Below are positions 1-12,752 of a DNA stretch of 64,000 nt, piece by piece. Source of the DNA: Gymnogyps californianus (taxonomy: Eukaryota > Chordata > Aves > Accipitriformes > Cathartidae); contig NC_059500.1 in NCBI RefSeq assembly GCF_018139145.2, forward strand, positions 47,018,072 through 47,082,071, written 5' to 3'. The notes beneath the pieces were generated by a model that saw only the letters and a list, made by a program, of their open reading frames with translations, did not search any database and was not told the origin of the DNA. Made by a program: the position numbers and the translations under genes. Position 1 is the first letter of the stretch. The number at the start of each line of letters is the position of its first letter.

Positions 1-3000
1 TAGGGACAAGTTGTCAGTGTGGCTCCTGCAATGGTTATTTTCCTTATATTACAGTTATTAATAAGGCCACAATTCGGTTTCTTTTATAAAAACAACAGTT
101 TGTTCATTATTTTGTAGAAAAAGACAGAAAAATAATCTGCAGAGGTACTACAGCTATGATTGCTAGTTTCCTCTTTGTTTTTCTTAATGAAGCTATGCAA
201 ACAATATAAAATTTATGAGTATACTAGGAATTCTGTTCTTCACAGCTTGTGACTATTAGAACTATAAGACAAATGAGGATTCAACTGACATTGGAAGCGT
301 TTTTTGAGTCCTTGGTGTAACAAAGTGGTAAGTTGCAGTATTTTCTTAGGAAGCTGATGTCATTGATGCTGCAGGAATCTCTTTTATGAATGACCTGAAC
401 TGTATAGGGTTTATGAGCCAAATAGTATAATGTAATTCATGACTGTGTTAAAACTGCAAATGAACTTAAAATCACTTTGTATTTTAAAACAGTATTTGGA
501 ATGTATTTCTTACTGTCAAAATGAAGAACTCGCCAACAATTTTGTGTGATCTGTGCTGATAAGACAGACATGTACTGCAAATACCAGCCTTAAGGCAGAA
601 TTATGTTCCTGAATGCATCTTAGCTGGAATGTACAGTGGAAACTAATACATACATGCAATTATTCTTGATGCTATGTAAGAATAAAACATCATCTAACTT
701 ACTAAACAGCAGGAGAGATGCCTTCATGAACCCTCCAGGCATCTCTATCCAGTAACTTAAAAATACAATAAAGATGAAAATGCTCCTTCAAGGCCTACAG
801 TGGTAGCAGTTAACTAAGCAGACAGATGCTTGTCAGCAGCTTTCTGGGTGTTTGTGCCTTGTGTTATGCCCTATTAAATAATCAGAGAGCAATATCTTTT
901 TACATATTCTGCTGCTGGAGTCTCTAGATCTGATTAACAATACTGCCTTAGTGTTTTACAACTGAATTTTGGATAAGTGATTCTTGTTAAAAAGCCACAA
1001 TATCAAAAAAGAAAAAAATCCTGCAAAAAACCAGCTGTGATCTAACGGCTTCCTTACACAGCTACAAGAAATGATACACTTATCCATTATTTATTTATTA
1101 TTTAATAATGTATGTACTCAGCCTGCCATATCTTTCGCTTGCACATGCATGCCTATTCTGTGATGGGAAAGCATTTTGAACACTCACCCCTTATGATTCT
1201 TAGTCAGTATAAGCTTTTCGGAGAGAATGCAGGATGTCCAGCTAGACTGTCATTCCAGGCTCCACAAACAAAGCTGTGAGAGGCAAATTGTTGGCCTGTG
1301 ACTGAACTGAGCAGCTTGCTGCCAGGGTCAGCGCTTGGCACTGGTTGCTCTTCTTTCTATGTTCCAGCACTGCAAAAATCTGCTGAATAATGTGGGTTTC
1401 TTCTAGTGGCCAGGGCTGAGGATTCTTCTGTCCAGGCAGTGTTTCAGAAGCTTTTTGAAGAGTTGCAGAACAGGATGAAAAACAATTTACTTTTTTGATT
1501 GCTTTGTTTTCCTAAGTAATTTTTATTCCAGAAATGAAAAGTGGTCAATGGTTTTGGTTATTCTGTTCATACAGTTAAGTCGATACATTTTTAAAGCAAC
1601 TGAAGTGACGGTAGCATGGCTGATTGGTAGCATGTGTGTGCGTGCTCCTTAGATGATGCCATCAGAACTCCTGTTTCTTTGTAGAATTGTACTTGCATTG
1701 TTTTGTCTGTGGACTACATAATGGTTACAGTTTGGCTATAAATTTTTATTTTCTAGCACTTAAAGTTTCCTGAAAGTCTTGCAGTTTAGTGCCAAAGTAG
1801 GGATGTTGTTCCTGACCCAGTACTTTGGCAGGAACTCCCTTTCAGTTGCTGACAGTTGACAAATATTTGTATGTGCTTTATCTTGGTATGATGCGTTACA
1901 GTAGGTCAGGTTGCAAAAACCGTGGGGTCAGACTTATAAAGACATAGTGTTGATTGCAGATGGCATTTGCATACTGGCATTTCCAGTAGCTGCTGTGCAC
2001 TCAATTCCCCTTTGGCAATTATGCTTCCCTAGCTATTTGTGCGCAGTGCCCAGTGCACCAAAAAAGTTTAAGGATAGGTTAAGATGGGGGAAGAAGGTGG
2101 GGCGATCTTCAGTCATGTGCCTCAGACACATTTGTCAAGCTATTGGTAAAATGTGAAAAGCCCTGTACCAGAGTACTGTTGGTACATCAGTCTTTGCTGT
2201 CCCTTCGGTGTATGTGAAATACTTACAATCTAGTCTGACATATGGGGATGCGTTGAGTATGTTTTGTCATTTTCTGTGACTTGTTTGACAGGTTATTATG
2301 ATGCCTTCTTAATTTTAATGTTGCTATGGTGTTGAACTAGAGAATTTCATTAATTAAATTTCATCCATTAACTTCTCTGCCTGCTGTAATAATTTGACTT
2401 AATTTTCCATTCTTTTCCAAGCTTTCCTTTCCTGCTTTACCTTGTAGAAGCCAGTAGATATGTTCCTAATGCCTTCTGCAGCAATAAGGATGGACTAAAA
2501 CTCTTGGATCACAATGATTTGAAAAGGGATTACTTTTTTTTTTACCTTTTTGTAAGGCTTGTTGTCTATAGACAGGTACATAACTTCTTTTTCTTTCATA
2601 TGGGAAAAAAGCAGAACACTTTGTCATGATTTGCTTCTGCTTTGTGTGTCAGAAGGTCCTTGAAGTGTATAATGCTCTTTTATGTGGCTCAGACCACAAG
2701 AAGAAAACTTTCTGTTCCGAATCTCACTTGAGAGTGAACTTTCAGTTGCTACCAAAGTGAGCTTGGCTCTGGGTGGTAACTTAATGGAAGCATTTCTAAA
2801 CCTTAATGATTCCGAGATGTTTAATTTCCTTTTAGCCACATATGCAAAAGGATTCTCTTGGTTTTTCTTTCCCAGTTCTTTTCAAAGTCTCATGTGGTTT
2901 ATGAAAGTGACTAATAGTTGCAAAAGGAGGAATACAATTTTTTGTCAGTCGCCGATCTTGTTCTGGTCAGCTTATTCTTTGTGTACTTCAGTTTGCAGTT

Positions 3001-4564
3001 CAGTGGAAATGGCCCTATTTCATAGGGATGTGTCAGTTTGGTTTCATTTAATGGTTGGAGCGAATCCTGAAGTTCCTTACATTGACGTTGCATGCATGAG
3101 AAGTGTTGACTTGGTAGAAAGATTGCATCGAGGGTTCTAGTTTCAAATTGTTCTGCTGGAATCCTTTCAAGTGAAGCAAGAATGGCTGCAGATAAACTCG
3201 GATTAGTGCTTTGGGAATGAATGAGCGAAGTGAAAGTTACTATTTTGATACTAAAGAAAAGGGGCAGCTGACTTCAGCCCCTTGCCCCTTGTGTTGATTT
3301 ATTGGTTATTGGTTAACTGCTGTCATTAACACTGTTGGTAGGTATAATTTCTGCGTAAGTTGGGGGGTGTTTGAAATGTCCTTTGTAACATGTTTGGACG
3401 TTAGCAAAGGCACACGCTAGTACATAACTGCATGGTATACTTCAGCTTCACATCCAACCTTGGAAAAGGATTGAGGAGAAGGAATGGAAAATACTTGAAT
3501 TTTACCGCTCTCATCTGCCCTTCTGTTGTTTTCTTACCTCAAGGTGTTTTATCAGTGTCATCAGGTACATGGTGAGTTTCAGTGTAACACAACTTTATAT
3601 TGGATGATAAGTTGCTGGTGACACTGTCCCAGAAAAATTCAGGGCCGTGGGGAGCATTTACGCTTAGTTTTATTGTTTGAAAAAGCAATTATACTCCTTT
3701 GGAGGCCCTGAGGAGGAAACTTTGCTATGTGCAAAGGGATTCTGACTGTGTTTTACTGAAGCAGGTGCAGCTGGCTTAATCCACTTTCTCATGGTAAGTG
3801 AGATGTGGGGAGGGGCTTGGTGATTTTTTTTGTTTGTTTGTTTGCTTGTTTCCCCTTCTTCCAAATGTACTGGGAGGAGTATCAGTATAAGACTTATGGA
3901 CCTAAATGCTTCAAATGCAATCCACAGACTTGCATTTGCATCCATGCATCCTACTGTATGGATGACAGAGAAATTACTGAACTCCCTTTTGCAATACATT
4001 TTGCTTTCATTTTAGGTATGTGCAAGACACGTTAAAGTTTAGGGGTGAACTTCAACAATGCTTTCTGGCATGACTGAGTAGGCTGTTGAGACATCTTGAG
4101 AGGGAGAGGTGAGTTGCTTAAGACCTTGAAGGCAGGAGTATGGTGACAGAAGGAAAGGAATGCAGAGAGGTATGACCAGTGTGAGTAGAAAACAGCTAAG
4201 AGTTGGCTAATAAATCAAGCTGTTTGTTGTGGCATGTATCTGAATGATGCTGAACATAGGACTTCAAGCTCAAAACAGCTTAATTTTATAGAGATTTGAT
4301 ATCTTTTGAATTGTCAATTTTTAACTTATTTTTTAACAGAAATTTGAATTAGGTTCTTACTGTTACAGAAGTTTAAATGCATTTGAAGCTTTTATTTATC
4401 TATCTTGTGTATCAGTTAGACCTTCTGTTTGATGTTTATGTTTTGTGAGGTTTGCGATATGGCATTGATAGTTCTATGAAATGCATCGTATTGTGTGAAT
4501 TTTACGGGGTTTTAGTCTTAGATGTGGTCAAAGGTACCATTAAAATTTATGCATTATGCAGAAC
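1..4564. other. AT-rich non-coding DNA upstream of TJP2
   Basis: I see no recognisable exon, RNA gene or young repeat here. The open frames present (the longest is 152 codons at 2682-3140) have low-complexity or arbitrary composition and no domain I can name. A short TTTG repeat lies near 3828-3845. The stretch could be intergenic or a 5' intron of TJP2, since mammalian TJP2 has distant alternative first exons. Confidence 0.5.
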
Positions 4565-4569
4565 CATAT

Positions 4570-5162
4570 TGTCATGGTTTAACCCCAGCCAGCAACTAAG
4601 CACCATGCAGCCGCTCTCTCACTCCTCCCCCCTCCCAGTGGGATGGGGAGGAGAATCGGAAAAAAAGTAAAACTCGTGGGTTGAGATAAGAACAGTTTAA
4701 TAATTAAAGTAAAATAAAATATAATACTAACAATAATAATAATAAAAAATATTAATGGTAATGAAAAGTAATATAACAAAAAGAGAGAAATTAGACCCAA
4801 GAAAAGACAAGTGATGCACAATGCAGTTGCTCACCACCCACTGACTGATGCCCGAGCAGCGATCCGCCCTTCCCGGCCAACTCCCCCCTGTTTATATACT
4901 GGGCATGACATTCCATGGTATGGAATATCCCTTTGGCTGGTTCGGGTCAGCTGTCCTGGCTATGCTCCCTCCCAGCTTCTTGTACACCTGCTTGCTGGCA
5001 GAGCATGGGAAACTGAAAAGGCCTTAACTTAGGATAAGTGCTACTTGGCAACAACTAAAACATCAGTGTGTTATCAACATTATTCTCACATGAAATCCAA
5101 AACACAGCACTGTACCAGCTAGTAAGCAGAAAATTAACTCTATCCCAGCCGAAACCAGGACA
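4570..5162 (-). mobile_element. Solo LTR of an ERVL-like avian endogenous retrovirus
   Basis: Read on the minus strand this element begins TGTCCTGGTTTCGGCTGGGA and ends in TGACA, so it has TG...CA termini. It is flanked by a perfect 5-bp target duplication CATAT (4565-4569 and 5163-5167). A 5-bp duplication fits the ERVL class. The sequence matches both LTRs of the provirus at 50.9-57.4 kb over its length, including the TATATAAA box (here reversed near 4892) and the TAA/ATT-rich stretch. No internal retroviral sequence is attached, so it is a solo LTR left by LTR-LTR recombination. Confidence 0.93.
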
Positions 5163-5167
5163 CATAT

Positions 5168-8100
5168 TCAGGTTTATTTCCATCAGCCAAGAAGAAAGCT
5201 AATGTGACAATATGTAACCTTACTGCCACAGGAATGTTCAAACAAAAGTTAAATGCTTCCAAGAATACAGCATATCATTCTTGTATTAATAGAGTTAGAA
5301 CAAAGGAAACTGGAAACCTTAACAGGGAAAGAAAATCTAGTTTGGTTTGGGACTAAGCTCAGAAACTAACAATTGTACCATTGTTTGAATTGTCTTGCAT
5401 TATGACTGGATGATTAAATATAAATGCTGACCTGATTGGATTGTATCCCAGCAATGAATTGGCCTTTTAAAAAACAGTTACAGGAAGCAGTAGACAGGTA
5501 GCCAGCTTGTTTTTCTCAGATTCGGGAGCAGTAGTTGTTGAATAACAAAGTTTATGCAATCAGAGAGTCTGTAAGGACCATGGAATAGCAGAAATGCAGT
5601 TTCTCACCAGTAGTCACTTGATGCTAGAGTTGGTCACTTCTACTGCTTGGTTTGCTATTTGAATATGGGTACAGGAAGCTGAAGCATTCAAAAACAGTAG
5701 CAGTAGAAGGTGTATCACTGAAGTTGAATAAAATTGTAATCAGTGCTTTGGACCGTATAATGCATATGGTGCTTTAGTTTTTTCTTTCAATTTTTTATTT
5801 TAAGATGCTACAAGAGTAAAAGCTATGCTTTGGCTGCAGACAATAACTGATTCTGAAATGAGACACTTAAGGAATGGCAGCGGCACTTACATTTTTCACA
5901 CCTAACAACTTTTTTTTATTAGTTTATCTAGCATAATGGAATTGATTATGCACACCTAGTGAGTTTATGTCCCCATCAAATCCTGATACTGCAGGTACAT
6001 CAGAACAAACATTTTTTTTATGATGCCAAGCAAAAAGTGGTCCACTGGAACTTAGCTTATGCACAAACCGCTCGAGTACTTTGATTCTCAGACTTCATTT
6101 GCATGGGCATCTTAAGGAGCAGAAGGTACAGAAACAGTGTGACTGGAAAGAAATGCGTTAGGTTTTCCAGTTAAAGTGAATGGGGGTGGTTAAGTCAGAG
6201 ATAGCCTTTAAAGCTGCTGTTGATTAGGTGAACTGAAAGTTTAGTGGCTCTTCAGTAGTGTTACCTTCTTGTAGTGTATACAAAAAAACTTATCGGCACC
6301 TTAGTCTGTGTGACAAGGTGAAAGTCTAGGAAAACCCTTTGGAAAATGAAACAGCAAATAAACTCTCTTCACTTTCCAGTGTATATATACGTATGCTACA
6401 TACACAAGTATAATTGATCTATCAGCCTTTTACCTAGATTAATTTTGATCTTCAACTGAAATTGCTTGGCTTCCGGGTTTTTACCTCCTGAAGTCTTGCT
6501 GTGTTTTTGAAAAAGAGGTGGTGAGGAAATCTACTTTATTGCAAGATTGGGCACATGCCGTTCCCCAAGAAGTGAGATTTGTTCTTTTCTTTAGAAGCCT
6601 TTCAACACCTACGGAAGAGTAAAGTAGCGTTTCCAAGGCTCCTGTGCTGGACTGATGCTGCACATCCCAGAACACTTGGGAAAAACAGCTTCTGGCTTTC
6701 CTCTGTGAAGCAATGTGTGAAAAGGAAGAAAACTTTGATAACACTCTGGGAACTATCATTTTTTTTTTATCTCTCAAGAGGCAGAAATTGTTTTCTAAAA
6801 AATAAAATAATTTAAAATATTTTTGCCTTTTTTTTTTTTTAATGGGATCTGTTTTCTACTCCAAAATGGCAATGTTGTATTTCAATTGAAGCTGTTCTCT
6901 CATGAATTTTGAACAATCGGTTGCTTCCTGTTGGGGGAAGCACTGGAACAATTGCAGCGTAATTTCACCAGGGTAATGACAGAACTGTTGGGCAAAAGAT
7001 AGTGGAGGGAACTTGCTCCTGAAATAGATCTAAGCTACATTTTTATGAGTTTTAGGTTTTCAGTAGGTAAGACCTGTGTATCTTGCAGATGTGTTTTGGA
7101 TACAATCAGGTTTTTTTTTTTCCTCCCTGTCTTGAATAGGCTTTTGTTTAGTTTGTAATGGGATATTGTACTGTTTTTTAATGATGCATATGTATGCGTC
7201 TAAGCTCAGTAGAATTCAGCTGTAACAAGTGTAAACTACTCCGTTCGTGTCCTCCACCTCATCCCTGAAAAGTTTAGAAGTTTTGCATGTATATTTTTAA
7301 TTTGTATAGCATGCAAAGGTTGTAAATTGATGTTGAGTTTCATATTCTGAATTTGTTACGCTTTGCTGGGTAAATACCGCTTTTTGCCTTCTCACCATTC
7401 CCCATCCCCACCCTGGATAATGGTAAATGAGGACCTGCTCCTGGTAGCATACCATCAGAGCAGTTCAGGTGGCTGCTTTTGCATTTACCCCCTTCCAGTA
7501 GTTACAGAGGGAACAGGCAGTTGTTGAAAAGATAGTTGTTCAATAAGCATCATAGTTTTAAAAAGGCACCACATCCTAAGTAATTTCTGGGTACTGAATT
7601 GAAATGATTAACTATTGTTCTTACTGGCAGAGATCACAAGTACTGTGAAATACAAGTGAATGAATTTTAGAAAATTCCAGTGTCTGTGTGTTGCTTGACT
7701 TTTCTGGTGTAACGAGAAATTATGCTGTTACGTCAGCAAAATTGGGACCTTAAAGGACTTCGTGGTACTTGAAAGTTAACTTCTTATGTTCGGGTTAAAA
7801 GTAGCCTGGAAGAAAAAGCTTCACTCCAAAAATGTAACTGTAATTCTCCTTTTTATTGTTAGTGCTAAAATGTAGCATTTGTAACTTTAGGTGCAACTGT
7901 CATGTAGTATTGGTTCAAAATCTTGTTTAGAATTTTTCAGCTACCCATTTCCATGGTGTTTTGGTGTGACTGATGAGTAATATGCTTGGTTTATCTTTGG
8001 AGTACCAGATGTTTCTCTCTTTTCAGAACATAAAACTGCTTGGGGAATATGTTTATTTCCTTTGTATAAACAGTGCAATTAATTCTTGAAATAATTGTGG

Positions 8101-9189
8101 TGGAAAGGCACTTAAACTTAATAAAGCTGGAATTTAAAAAAAAACCAAAACAGTCTGACTGGTGATAGGATATGTGCTTGAGATTGAAGAAACAAAACAA
8201 AAAACACCTAACCTTGTTTTAACATCACATTTCCTGTAATTTTTAGTCTGAAAGGAAAGGTTTGAAATAGGATTTTGTTAGGTCTTTCTCAGAATTTTTT
8301 AACTCATACAAATTATATTTATGAAAATCACTCAAATGCCAACCTGTGTGAGAAACAAATAAATGAAGATATTGTGTAATGCTGAGTCTAGTTCTTCAGA
8401 ACAATAATACCATGCTGTGTGCCAAAGCAATAGCCTGAAGTTGTATTTCTAAAACTCGAAAGAAATGCTGTATTTAACACTTTTTTATGGGGCAGGGAAG
8501 CAGTGTGTGCCTCGGTTGCAGCATCACTGCACCACCTAGTGTCTCTCTGGGTTAGTTGTGAGTTGTACACCTTGAATCTCGGCTCTTGAGTTTTGCTGGC
8601 TTGCATGGATTGTCTGCATCGTGCAAAAAGAATTTGTCAAAAACTTGGTGGGTTTACTCTGGAATATGAGATTTCCTACTTGTTTCGCTGGTCTGCTCTA
8701 GACTAAGTGCCCTGCAAATTCAGCACTTAGATGGAAATGCAGCTCCTGGTGCTTGTATGCCTTTTTAATGTGCAGCATGAGGGGAAAAAGAAGCAGGCTT
8801 GCTTTCTATTCATCTGCGCTACAGGGGTAGATATATTTTAATGTGTGTATATATGTGTATAAAAATATATTTTTTATTAATATATCTTAATATACTTATG
8901 TATCAGATTATATCCTAGTATTACATTAATACCTGCAAAGCCTTCATAAATGTTTCTTCTAGAATGTGGGCAGACAGACAAGGTACACAACCTGTTAATG
9001 GCTAGGATATGCTAGGGTAAAGTATATGCATGGGGGTAGTAATCTGTTGTTTTATCAAAGATAGATTAAAAAGCAGGAGAGACTACATTTTCTTATAGTC
9101 TTCAGTACCCTTAAAGCCACTCAGGAATTTTCATTTTCCTGTCTTTTCCATTAAAAGTTTTTTCTGTGTTGCTTTTATTTCCCTGCTCC
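5168..9189. other. Non-coding DNA, nothing recognised
   Basis: AT-rich sequence with short A/T runs (for example 6828-6840) and an AT-rich patch at 8830-8900. I found no exon with splice sites and conserved reading frame, no RNA gene and no repeat that I could assign. Confidence 0.45.
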
Positions 9190-10256
9190 TGGCTGGATGG
9201 CCAGGCCCAAAGAGTTGTGGTGAATGGAGTTAAATCCAGTTGGCAGCCAGTCACAAGAGGTATTCCCCAGGGCTCAGTATCGGGGCCGGTTCTGTTTACT
9301 ATCTTTATCAATGATCTGGACCAGGGGATCGAGTGCACCCTCACTAAGTTTGCAGACGACACCAAGTTGGGCAGGAGTGTTGATCTGCTTGAGGGTAGAA
9401 AGGCTCTGCAGAGGGATCTGGACAGGCTGGATCGATGAGCGGAGGCCAATTGTATGAGATTCAACAAGGCTAAGTGCCGGGTCCTGCACTTGGGTTAAAA
9501 CAACCCTATGCAACGCTACAGGCTTGGGGAAGAGTGGCTGGAAAGCTGCCCGGCAGAAAAGGACCTGGGGGTGTTGGTCTACAGCTGCCTCCGTATGAGC
9601 CGGCGATGTGCCCAGGTGGCCAAGAAGGCCAATAGCAGAAGTAGTATCAGAAATAGTGCAGCCAGCAGGACTAGGGAAGGGATCGTCCCTTTGTACTAGG
9701 CACTGGTGAGGCCGCACCCTGAATCGGGTGTGTTCAGTTTTGGGCCCCTCACCACAAGAAAGACATTGAAGTGCTGGAGCGCATCCAGAGAAGAGCAACG
9801 AAGCTGGTGAAGGGTCTGGAGAACAAGTCCTGTGAGGGGCAGCTGAGAGAAGTGGGGTTGTTTAGTGTGGAGAAAAGGAAGCTGAGGGGAGACCTTATTG
9901 CTCTCTCAACTACCTGAAAGGAGGTTGTAGCGAGGTGGGTGTTGGTCTCTTCCCCCAAGTAACAAGTGATAGGATGAGAGGAAATGGCCTCAGGTTGTGC
10001 CAGGGGAGGTTTCGATTGCACATTAGGAAACATTTCTTCACCGAAAGGGTCGTCAAGCACTGGAACAGGCTGCCCAGGGAAGTGGCTGAGTGACCATCCC
10101 CGGGGGTATTTAAAAGACATGTAGATGTGGCACTTAGGGACGTGCTTTAGGTGTGGACTTGGCAGTGGTGCTTTAGGTGTGGACTTGGCAGTGTTACGTC
10201 TACGGTTGGACTTGATGATCTTGAGGGTCTTTTCCAACCTAAATGGTTCTATGATT
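9190..10256 (+). mobile_element. 5'-truncated CR1 LINE (3' part of ORF2 and 3' UTR)
   Basis: Broken frames encode the C-terminal part of a CR1 reverse transcriptase. The segment around [13 protein letters not shown] and FINDLDQG, followed by FADDTKLG, is the conserved RT core with the F-A-D-D active-site box (about 9265-9370). The copy ends with the CR1 3' UTR and the TTTTCCAACCTAAATGGTTC tail near 10230-10250. In-frame stops (for example at 9436 and 9697) make it dead. A 26-bp segment is tandemly duplicated at 10142-10193. Truncation at the 5' end is normal for CR1. Confidence 0.93.
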
Positions 10257-12009
10257 ATATCTTTAATCTGTCCCTTTAATGAAATCTAGCTTTCCGGCCC
10301 TGGTGCATCCTCGAAGGTGAAGCTTCATCTGGTGGCTGAGTTGATCTTAGGTTCAGAGTTCTAACATTCCTTCTGCTTCATCTCCTGGTATTGAGCTGTT
10401 CCTTGGCAAGCCAGTTCAGCTCACAGAAATGGCGGTAGAGTAATCCAGTGGGAAAAGATGAGCAGCTTTTTGATACTTTAGGAAGCTGTTGTGGCTTGCT
10501 TTGAAGAGCTAAACAGCAGAATGCATAGAGTGAGTCAAGGGGCTGCATGTAAATGAGCAGGAGGAGTGTGGAAATTGTTATGGTCAAAAGGAAGTTGTTG
10601 TTTAGTTCGTATCTTGTGAAACCATACCCAGCCTGTGAGGTAGATGTGTGTTTGGGAAGAGAAACCTGCATTGCAAAGATGAAAAGGGGTGTTGGTCTTC
10701 TGTGAACCTTCCAAAGGTGCTTGTTTCTAGAGGGAAGGAAACTTTAATGAGCCTGAGAAGAAAGCAGCATCTAGAAAGCAAGCAAACAAACAAACAAAAA
10801 ACACCTTGGTTTTTTATTAGCTATTTCTAAGATGAATAGTGACTTGAACTCAAAATGTTTTAAGAAAATCTTGATTCTCTCCTTTCTTCCTTTCAAAGTG
10901 CTTGTCCTGCATTCTGGAAGTGTTCCATATAATTGGTAAATGTTTGGCTTTAAATATATAGGAAACACAGTTTTCCTAGGCAGTGTCTTACTGGCATGGA
11001 CAGATAAAAAATCTCCCTGAAAAACAGTTGATTTCTACACCCCCACCCCCCCAAAGAGAGTAGTGTATGCCTTACTCAGATATTTATACGTATAGCCTCC
11101 CCAGTTTTATTTAGGTGTTTCTTTAATACAGAGTTGAAACAAATAAAACTGTTCAGAGATTATGTGCTTTACTCACTAATCCAGCAAAAGGACGCCTAAT
11201 GCCACATTCTTTACTGGCTTCTTTTCAGTGTTCAGGTTACTTGTTATTCCCTTTATTTTTTTGGGATTGCAGAATAATTAAATATTTGAAAAACTCAAAT
11301 CCCATGCCTCTATTTTGATGTGTTTTTTCCTGTGCTTGGGCAAATTTCTGCAAAGCCGCTTTCAACTGGGAATGCTATTTCATCACTGTGAACCATTCAA
11401 AGAATGCTAGTGCAGGGACTGGTATTATGGGCAGATTGTGTGATATCCTTCTTTACATTTCAGCATCGTTTTGTCATTAGCATGCGATGAGCTGGATTAA
11501 GTGATGTATTTTGAATTAAAAAGCACACAACTTGTCAAAGCTCCAGATCAGCGGAGATCTTCTGTGTGTGTGTGCAAATTTTTTTCCATCTCCTTTTGCT
11601 TATTTTTTAAACAATTTTTGTGCACTAGAAAATCTGGGGCATTATGCCGTGAATGTTAGTAACAGGGCTACAGTGCGAATGAGACCTGGATATGTTTGTC
11701 GATTAATATTCTCAACAGTCTGGTGAACAGTGCTGTTGCCCTTCATCTCCTCAGTTCTGCATAGGACTGGATTCTAGTTCAGTTTGCAGTCTGGAAGGCA
11801 TTTAGAGGTCATAGTGCAACGAGAGGTAGAAATGAATGCAAATTCTGCCACCCTGGAATTTTTCCCCATCTGTTAGCTAAAATTGTGGCTAAAATTCCCA
11901 CACTGGCGGAAGGTTGATCCCTGTTTTCCTGTTACAGGGGCTGTTTTGGTGTGAGACTTCTGTTCGACAGAAATGGAGGAAATCTGTGTGTTTGCTTCCT
12001 TGCATAACA
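10257..12009. other. Non-coding DNA with short simple repeats
   Basis: It contains a CAAA repeat near 10783-10800, a C-rich patch at 11040-11053 and a short TG run near 11556-11570. Nothing coding or RNA-like was recognised. Confidence 0.4.
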
Positions 12010-12100
12010 TGTTTCAGTGGATAGGCCACTTGACTTGAAGTCAAGAAGCCTGAATTATGCTCTTGGCTCTGCAGCTGACAGCTTTGGCACTGGGTATTTT
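12010..12100 (+). repeat. Probable ancient MIR-like SINE fragment
   Basis: The order of segments (GTGGATAGGCCACTTGACTT, then a gap, then CTCTTGGCTCTGCAGCTGAC and TTTGGCACTGGG) parallels the tRNA-derived head and core of MIR-type SINEs. The match is diverged, so the family is tentative. RepeatMasker with an amniote library would settle it. Confidence 0.4.
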
Positions 12101-12652
12101 TTAAGAAGGAGTAGTTTTGCTAACTGGAAGCAAAATTCGTAGTGAAATAGGGCTGAGCACAGTGTTCAGTAATGACTGTGGGTGTTGCTGTCGTGCTGGA
12201 TTCAAACTGTTCCTGAAAGAAGTAAAACAAAAAAAACCTTAATTATTGTCTAGTAAATAGTTCTCATTTGCTGGTTTTAAAAGTGTTCAGGCAACTTAAG
12301 AAGATTGGTCTTTGAATGCCTGGAATAGGCATGTTGTAGTTATGTAGCATTTGCCAGTGCTGTTGTAGATAGAATTTGCAAATTATAGCAAGTGAATAGT
12401 GTAACTTTTAAGTGAAATATGATTAAGAAAAGTTTTTGACATCCTCACTTCTTTTGCATTAAAAACAGTTGTTTGTGGTTCTGTGTAATGACATTCAACT
12501 TATCAAATCCCTGAAGAACAAATGATTAGAAACGTTATGCTCAGTTTGTATTTTCTTTAAATAGGTCTTTTTAGACAACCCTTATCTTGAGATTACTGCT
12601 TCTAAATGCATTTTGGAAAAAAATGTTTCTTGCACAAAGTCTGATAATACAT

Positions 12653-12752
12653 CATAGAATCGTAGAATGGTTTGGGTTGGAAGGGACCTTAAAGATCATC
12701 TAGTTCCAACCCCCCTGCCATGGGGCAGGGACACCTTCCACTAGACGAGGCT
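12653..12752 (-). mobile_element. CR1 LINE 3'-end fragment
   Basis: On the plus strand it opens CATAGAATCGTAGAATGGTT and continues with the typical reversed CR1 3' UTR (GGTTGGAAGGGACCTTAAAG, CATGGGGCAGGGACACCTTC). The first bases are the reversed CR1 terminal octamer repeat. Only about 100 bp of the 3' end is present. It appears to be a different CR1 subfamily from the copies at 9, 45 and 63 kb. Confidence 0.88.

Noticed and set aside
2682..3140. 152-codon open frame
   Set aside because: No recognised domain, no splice or promoter context, and it overlaps open frames on the other strand. Chance frame in AT-rich DNA.
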